In this document: one piece after another, positions 59,642 through 64,000 of the stretch
How the letters are laid out: each line of letters begins with the position of its first letter
Numbering within the stretch: the first letter of the stretch is position 1
Origin: Terripilifer ovatus
GTDB lineage: Bacteria > Pseudomonadota > Alphaproteobacteria > Rhizobiales > Beijerinckiaceae
DNA length: 64,000 nt
Assembly: GCA_029222685.1 (NCBI GenBank)
Contig: JARHVB010000083.1
Span: 1-64,000 of the forward strand
Direction: 5' to 3'
Position numbers and translations under genes: made by a program
The notes under the pieces: generated by a model
What the model saw: only the letters and a program-made list of their open reading frames with translations
Database searches by the model: none
What the model was told of the DNA's origin: nothing

Positions 59642-59727
59642 TATCTTGCATCGCAGATCAGGTATCGCCGTCGCAATTCACGAGGCGCGTCTTTCGCAGC
59701 ACTCCAAGCTCGAATAGAGGCATTCAG

Positions 59728-60114
59728 ATGAAATATTACATTTCCAAAACCTTGACGCGTGACTTTGCTGCCGTTGTCGAACGCGTTATCGAGGCGCTCA
59801 AAGCCGAAGGATTTGGCGTGTTGACCGATATTGACGTCAAAGAAACGATGAAGAAAAAGCTCAATATCGATTTCCAGGATTATCGAATCCTCGGCGCATG
59901 CAACCCTCCGCTAGCACACCAAGCGCTGACAGCCGATGACAAGATTGGAACGATGCTGCCGTGCAATGTGATCGTGCAGGATATTGGAGGCGGAAAGATC
60001 GAAGTTGCTGCCATCGACCCTGCGATATCCATGCAGCAGGTCGGAAATCCGGCACTGCGAACGATTGCTGAATCCGTCACCAGCAAGCTTCAGCGGGTTA
60101 TCGACGCGATCTAG
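59728..60114 (+). CDS. DUF302 family protein
   Basis: 128 residues, one DUF302 domain: TRDFAAVVERVIEALKAEGF, GVLTDIDVKETMKKKL, YRILGACNPPLAHQALTADD, GTMLPCNVIVQDIGGGK. The family has a conserved CNP-x-A-x-A and PCN motif and is often found beside oxidative- or copper-stress genes; function unknown. Codon use is AT-richer than neighbours. Probably part of the same unit as the two genes before it. Confidence 0.85.
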   Translation: MKYYISKTLTRDFAAVVERVIEALKAEGFGVLTDIDVKETMKKKLNIDFQDYRILGACNPPLAHQALTADDKIGTMLPCNVIVQDIGGGKIEVAAIDPAISMQQVGNPALRTIAESVTSKLQRVIDAI

Positions 60115-60208
60115 CAATCGCGCCAAGGCTGCCACATAGCAAAATGGCGGCTGTCAGGGCATAGCGGACTCTGGCCCGCCCGCCGAGCAGATCTATGGGT
60201 TCACGGCC

Positions 60209-60314
60209 TGTAGCGTTTTCCGATTCCTTGGAATTGGAAAGGCGCGTCTCGTCTATTGAAGGAGCCCATTTTCTTCACGCGAACCGGCGGCCACTTTGCT
60301 TGAAAATACACTAA
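60209..60314. repeat. CTAG-type mosaic palindrome, copy 3
   Basis: The most eroded copy: module one is centred on ccgattccttggaattgg, module two starts cccattttcttcacgcgaac and ends ttgcttgaaaatacactaat. The final cta is the stop codon (60311-60313, minus strand) of the HxlR gene. Confidence 0.8.
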
Positions 60315-60748
60315 TCAACCTGCTGCTTCCTCATGCTGTTCCATGCCTCCCGCTGCGCGAAGACCCGGGTGACCTCGGCCATGTTTTCTGTGCCCCAGGT
60401 GCAGAGCGGCACCAGGGCCTGGGCCAAGCTGACGCCCAGCGGGGTGAGGCTGTAATCGACCCGCGGCGGGATCTCCTTGTAGTCGGTGCGCTTCACCAGG
60501 CCGTCGGCCTCCAGCTCCTTGAGCTGCTGGATCAGCATCTTGTCGCTGACGTCGCGGATGGCGCGGCGCAGCTCGCCGTAGCGGGTCGGACCGCCCTGGG
60601 CGAGGAAATAGTGGATCAGCGGCTTCCACTTGCCGGCGATAACGCGCAGGGTCGCGTCGAGGCCGCAAGTAAAGCCCGGCAAAGTCGGGGTGCAGGCCGG
60701 AACCGGAGGCGGGGGCTGGTTCGAAATCAAATCGGAGGGGTCTGACAT
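60311..60748 (-). CDS. HxlR family redox-type regulator
   Basis: 145 residues. The family start FTCGLDATLRVIAGKWKPLI, with the conserved cysteine in front of the winged HTH, is the redox-sensing arrangement of YodB/QorR-like HxlR proteins. The HTH continues QGGPTRYGELRRAIRDVSDK, MLIQQLKELEADGLVKR. It is divergent from an SDR gene, a typical HxlR target. Its stop codon is supplied by the CTAG repeat. Confidence 0.88.
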   Translation of the reverse strand: MSDPSDLISNQPPPPVPACTPTLPGFTCGLDATLRVIAGKWKPLIHYFLAQGGPTRYGELRRAIRDVSDKMLIQQLKELEADGLVKRTDYKEIPPRVDYSLTPLGVSLAQALVPLCTWGTENMAEVTRVFAQREAWNSMRKQQVD

Positions 60749-60756
60749 TTTTGGGC

Positions 60757-60779
60757 ACTTACCAAAAGGTGCATACTTG
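60757..60779. promoter_or_regulatory. Candidate HxlR operator
   Basis: acttaccaaaaggtgcatactt between the divergent HxlR and SDR starts: an ACTTAC...ATACTT direct-repeat-like element in otherwise GC-rich DNA. Placement fits repression of both genes. Confidence 0.35.
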
Positions 60780-60832
60780 TCTCTAGGTAGGTAGGCCGCC
60801 AGCTATGTGCAACCTCAATGAAGGAGCACATC

Positions 60833-61567
60833 ATGAGACGGTTGGAAAACAAGACGGCAGTGGTCACGGGCGGGGGAACCGGTATCGGCCGGGCGACGGC
60901 GAAACGGTTCATCGAGGAGGGAGCGTTCGTCTATATTTTCGGACGGCGGCAGGAGCCCCTTGATGCCGCCCTGAAGGAGTTGGGGCCGAATGCCCGCGCC
61001 GTGCGCGGTTCGGTGACCGATCCTGCGGACCTGGACCGGCTTTACGCGGCGGTGAAGGCGGAGCGTGGTGCGCTCGATATCGTCTTCGCCAATGCCGGCA
61101 CCGGCGCGGTCGCCGCGCTCGGGGCGATCACCCCCGAACATTATGCCGATACATTCGACATCAACGTGAAGGGCACCCTGTTCACGGTGCAGAAGGCTCT
61201 GCCGCTGCTGTCGGCGGGAGGATCGATCATCCTGACCGGCTCTACGACAGGGGTGATGGGGACGCCGCAGTTCAGCATCTACAGCGCCTCCAAGGCGGCG
61301 ATCCGCAACCTGGCGCGCAGCTGGGCGCTCGACCTGAAGGGCACCGGCATCCGCATCAACGTGCTTTCGCCCGGGCCAACGAGGACCGAACTTGCGATCG
61401 AAGTGGTGGGCGAGGAGACGCTTGAGGCATTGGGCGCTACGACACCGCTCGGCCGCATGGCCGATCCGGCGGAGACGGCGGCCGTCGCTGCCTTCCTCGC
61501 CTCGGGCGACAGCAGCTTCATGACGGGCGGCGAGGTGTTCGTCGACGGCGGCCTGGCGCAGGTCTGA
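60833..61567 (+). CDS. SDR family oxidoreductase
   Basis: 244 residues: NAD(P) motif VVTGGGTGIGRATAKRF (about 10-26), NAG motif VFANAGTGAVAAL, catalytic SIYSASKAAIRNLARSWALD and the end GEVFVDGGLAQV. ATG 60833 is preferred to ATG 60818 because aaggagcacatc lies six bases before it. Divergent from HxlR, so likely induced by quinones or electrophiles and able to reduce a carbonyl compound. Confidence 0.9.
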   Translation: MRRLENKTAVVTGGGTGIGRATAKRFIEEGAFVYIFGRRQEPLDAALKELGPNARAVRGSVTDPADLDRLYAAVKAERGALDIVFANAGTGAVAALGAITPEHYADTFDINVKGTLFTVQKALPLLSAGGSIILTGSTTGVMGTPQFSIYSASKAAIRNLARSWALDLKGTGIRINVLSPGPTRTELAIEVVGEETLEALGATTPLGRMADPAETAAVAAFLASGDSSFMTGGEVFVDGGLAQV

Positions 61568-61611
61568 GGCAGGTGAGGGCTTCGGCCGCGAGCCGAAGCC
61601 CTCGGTTTCGG

Positions 61612-61717
61612 CTAGAGCATTTTCGGTTCCGATGGAATCGGAACCGAAGCTCTAGTTTCTGTTTTGACGCGTTTTCTTCACGCGAACCGGTGACCACTTC
61701 GCTCGAAAACGCTCTAG
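61612..61717. repeat. CTAG-type mosaic palindrome, copy 4
   Basis: The best preserved copy: module one ctagagcattttcggttccg to aaccgaagctctag, module two gacgcgttttcttcacgcga to cgctcgaaaacgctctag. The terminal cta (61714-61716) is the stop codon of the small secreted gene on the minus strand. Confidence 0.9.
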
Positions 61718-61974
61718 CGGTGGCGCTGCGGAGGCCTACGGTTGCAGAACCGGCCGAAGGCCTTGGGCTCATTGGCGAAACCGCGCTGGCTCGCGAGCTC
61801 CCAGGGGCGCTCGCATTTGGCCGTATAGCGGCACCAGGCGTAGCCGGCCGAGGCGATGCAACCGTGCCGGTCGCGATCGTTGCCGACGATCGGCGGGCTT
61901 TGCGCCCGGACCGGGCCGTTCAGGGCGAGGCCCGAAAGCAGCAGTATTGCGGCCACGGTTCGATGCATCGGCAT
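61714..61974 (-). CDS. Small secreted cysteine-containing protein
   Basis: 86 residues. Signal peptide (TVAAILLLSGLALNGPV, cleavage near RAQS). Mature part DRDRHGCIASAGYAWCRYTA, KCERPWELASQRG, FGRFCNRRP: four cysteines, enough for two disulfides, with a C-IASAGY-WC pattern found in other hypothetical exported proteins of the order. Function unknown. Convergent with the SDR gene, its end overlapped by repeat copy 4. Confidence 0.68.
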   Translation of the reverse strand: MPMHRTVAAILLLSGLALNGPVRAQSPPIVGNDRDRHGCIASAGYAWCRYTAKCERPWELASQRGFANEPKAFGRFCNRRPPQRHR

Positions 61975-62012
61975 TTCCGTTCATCGCTGCAACGCCGTTC
62001 GCGCCGGCGGCT

Positions 62013-62186
62013 CTAACGGGCGAAATAATACGCAAGCCCGGCGATCAGCACCAGCGCGACGACAACCATCCCGATCGTCCCGGGTTCAAGCAGGGTGGAA
62101 CTCCAGGTCGCGGCGTCGGCCGCCGGGGTCGAGGTGTTGGCGGCATCCTGGCCGGCTTCATCCGGCTCGCGGGTCGGCGTTGGCAT
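62013..62186 (-). CDS. 57-residue single-helix membrane protein
   Basis: A short gene with a perfect ribosome site, aggaggtctga before ATG 62186. The product has a Thr/Ala/Asp-rich polar head (MPTPTREPDEAGQDAANTST), then one membrane helix IGMVVVALVLIAGLAYYFAR at the very end. The stop lies 38 bases before the next gene on the same strand. No family recognised. Confidence 0.6.
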   Translation of the reverse strand: MPTPTREPDEAGQDAANTSTPAADAATWSSTLLEPGTIGMVVVALVLIAGLAYYFAR

Positions 62187-62354
62187 TCAGACCTCCTGTC
62201 CGGGTGATCCACGCGGGATCGTCGCATTTCGAACTTTTCAGGGCTCGAAAGGTTCAAGGGCCGGCGCAAAAGCGATTCCCGCCGGTTCCCTGCAGGCCCA
62301 CAGAAGCGGGAGGGATCCTGCGAAAATACAGCGATTCTGGCGGAAAAGTGAGAT

Positions 62355-62428
62355 TGGAGGCCTCGCCCGGAATCGAACCGGGGTGCAAGGATTTGCAGTC
62401 CTCTGCGTAGCCACTCCGCCACGAGGCC
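62355..62428 (-). tRNA. tRNA-Cys (GCA)
   Basis: A complete cloverleaf on the minus strand: acceptor ggcctcg/cgaggcc, D-arm GGCGGAGTGGCTACGC, anticodon loop ACTGCAAAT (GCA), T-arm CCCCGGTTCGATTCCGGGC, discriminator T and an encoded CCA. Confidence 0.97.
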
Positions 62429-62609
62429 TCGGGAGCGCTGAATCGATGGAATTCAGCAGCAAGCCCGCCGCTCATACAAAGGAACCGGCCCGGCGGCAAG
62501 CGATTGCGACAAATAGTGCAACGAATTGGATAACCTTCATCCACAGCCGCATTTGGGGTTTGCATTCTGCGACGAGCTTGTTATACGACGCCCGTCCGCC
62601 AGGGACTGT

Positions 62610-62685
62610 TCCCCGATAGCTCAGCTGGTAGAGCATTCGACTGTTAATCGAATGGTCGCAGGTTCGAGTCCTGCTCGGGGAGCCA
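62610..62685 (+). tRNA. tRNA-Asn (GTT)
   Basis: Acceptor tccccga/tcgggga, D-arm TAGCTCAGCTGGTAGAGCA, anticodon loop CTGTTAA (GTT), T-arm GCAGGTTCGAGTCCTGC, then G and CCA. The integrase gene begins 161 bases after its 3' end, so this is a probable attachment site. Confidence 0.97.
62660..62685 (+). other. Probable attachment site (attL) in tRNA-Asn
   Basis: Inferred from position: P4-type integrases next to a tRNA 3' end almost always use that end (T-arm to CCA) as the crossover site. The other repeat would be at the far end of the element, outside this window, so the core cannot be fixed. Confidence 0.5.
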
Positions 62686-62846
62686 TTTCACCGATCTCAG
62701 GTGTCCGTGGTGGACTTTTTCTTCTGAAAAGACAGAGTTTTTGGCGCTGCCATGTGCGCCGGCATTCGCCGGCACACGTTGGCAGCGGCGGAAAATGTTG
62801 GCATTTTGTTGGCATCTGCAAAGCCAGCAACTCCGGAATGCTTTCA

Positions 62847-64000
62847 ATGTCGCTGACCGATACCGCCGTAAAGGCTGCTAAGCCACGCCAGAAGCCGTTC
62901 AAGCTTTCAGACGCCGAAGGCCTTCACCTCCTTGTCACGCCTGCCGGCGGCAAATTGTGGAGGCTGGCATACCGGTTTGGGGGAAAGCAGAAGCAACTTG
63001 CTCTCGGTTCTTACGAGTACGTCTCCCTAAAGGATGCGCGTGACCGACGCACTGAGGCGAAGCGCCAGCTTGCCGCCGGCATCGATCCAGGCGAGGCCAA
63101 GAAAACAGCCAAGGCCGTGGAGGAAGCTAACGAGGCCGCCAAGGCTGCTACATTCGGGGCGATAGCAAGCGAGTTCATTGCCAAGATCACACGCGAGGGG
63201 CGCGCGGAGGCGACCCTTCAAAAGGCAAAATGGCTGCTCCAGACGATTGCGGCACCGATCGCCAAGCGGCAGATCGCGGAGATAACGCCCGTCCAGCTTT
63301 TGGCCGTCTTGCGGCCTGTAGAGGCCGCAGGCAACCACGAGGCCGCTCGCCGGGCGCGGACCATGGTCGGACAGGTCTTCCGCTACGCGATTGCTACCGG
63401 GCGAGCCGAGCGGGATATTGCGGCTGACCTGCGAGGGGCGTTAACTGCTCCAGTCGTCCAGCATCGCGCAGCCCATTACCGATCCAAAGGAACTCGGCCG
63501 CCTGATGGCGGCGATCTATGCTTGGGAGCGTGGCCTGCCGACGACGGTCGCCGCCCTCAAGCTGCTCGCGATCCTAGCCTTGCGCCCGGGAGAGGTCCGG
63601 GCCGCCACATGGAGCGAGATCGACATCGACCGTGCTATTTGGACTGTGCCCGCCGCCCGCAGTAAGATGCGCCGAGTTCATCGGACGCCGCTTCCAAGAC
63701 AGGCCATCGAAATTCTGGATGCGCTTCGCCCCATCACTGATCGCGGCGCCGCTTCATTGATTTTCCCCGCGACAACATCGGTAAAGCGTCCGATCAGCGA
63801 GAATACCTGCAACGTCGCAATCCGGCGGCTAGGTTTTTCTGCGGAGGAGATGACCTCGCATGGCTTTAGGGCCGCTTTCGCGACCTTGGCAAATGAGAGC
63901 CGTCGATGGCATCCTGACGCAATCGAAAGGCAGCTAGCTCACGTCGAGCAAAATGCTATCCGGAGAGCTTACACGCGCGGCGAGCATTGGGATGAGCGCG
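62847..64000 (+). pseudogene. P4-type tyrosine integrase, frameshifted, runs off window
   Basis: The first part is the DUF4102 N-terminal arm-binding domain (SLTDTAVKAAKPRQKPFKLS, GKQKQLALGSYEYVSLKDAR), then the core-binding domain. At 63472-63474 a run of three C appears to carry one extra base; past it the catalytic domain continues in the next frame. There, LALRPGEVRAATWSEIDIDR (Arg), HGFRAAFATL (His, Arg), LAHVE (His) and RRAYTRG (Tyr) are all visible and open to the window end. Either a real inactivating frameshift or a base-call error in a C run. Confidence 0.85.

Overview
The window is a GC-rich (mid-60s percent by eye) bacterial chromosome segment. Gene content and style point to an alphaproteobacterium of the order Hyphomicrobiales, in the Bradyrhizobium/Xanthobacteraceae neighbourhood. 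The pointers are several orphan TctC/Bug binding proteins, a YARHG protein, DUF72 proteins, an ECF42-DGPF unit, intergenic palindromes of the GTCATTCCC and CTCCTCAGGATGAGGG types, and CTAG-bounded mosaic repeats. The species cannot be named from the sequence alone. No rRNA, CRISPR array or intact insertion sequence was seen. There are two tRNA genes, both near the right edge.

Layout. 0-5 kb: DoxX, DUF72, an Ada-like zinc protein, a 2OG-Fe(II) oxygenase, a small helical protein and a TctC-type binding protein. 5-9 kb: an LLM flavin monooxygenase, an HtrA-like protein whose catalytic triad is gone, and an MFS transporter, all on the minus strand. 9-13 kb: yfgM-like, der, photolyase. 13.4-15.3 kb: a tandem array of three tiny secreted paralogues, each with its own terminator. 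15.5-18 kb: LVIVD beta-propeller, YARHG and a membrane protein. 18-23 kb: an MdtA/MdtB-type RND efflux pair. 23-25 kb: a CFA-synthase-like methyltransferase and a frameshifted AAC(3). 25-28.6 kb: GyrI-like/SRPBCC/ArsR, then ECF42 sigma with two DGPF (YCII) proteins and matching promoters. 28.8-35.3 kb: SDR, basic tail protein, PPC/DUF296, DUF72, UdgX, methyltransferase, LysR, WrbA and DoxX.

35.7-40.8 kb is a catabolic-looking block: two TctC proteins, an LLM oxidoreductase, a class II aldolase and an IclR regulator. 41-45 kb carries a complete paoABC-type molybdenum aldehyde dehydrogenase. 45.5-51.6 kb holds an aldo/keto reductase with a divergent LysR, a VapBC toxin-antitoxin pair, a 2-hydroxyacid dehydrogenase/TctC operon, and a full plus a truncated copy of an isocitrate-lyase/PEP-mutase gene. 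51.8-58.6 kb: truncated haemoglobin, an HNH nuclease with a reader-like N-terminus, GNAT, a PhzS-like monooxygenase with DUF2306 and a divergent membrane LytTR regulator, and TetR plus a YbfB-type MFS. 58.9-62.2 kb: a Gly/Tyr/Met-rich secreted protein, SHOCT and DUF302, a divergent HxlR/SDR pair and two small secreted or membrane proteins. 62.3-64 kb: tRNA-Cys, tRNA-Asn and a P4-type integrase immediately after tRNA-Asn. This looks like the left edge of an integrated element that continues outside the window.

How the parts fit. Many units are a small regulator paired with one or a few oxidoreductases or transporters (ArsR-SRPBCC, HxlR-SDR, TetR-MFS, LysR-WrbA, LysR-AKR, IclR-aldolase). This suits a soil or plant-associated generalist coping with varied organic substrates and electrophile or quinone stress. 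DNA upkeep is represented by photolyase, UdgX and possibly the Ada-like protein. The most unusual features are the pseudo-protease, the CTAG-bounded repeat that supplies stop codons, the three-gene secreted array, the duplicated vapBC/PEP-mutase locus, the HNH nuclease and the tRNA-Asn integration site.
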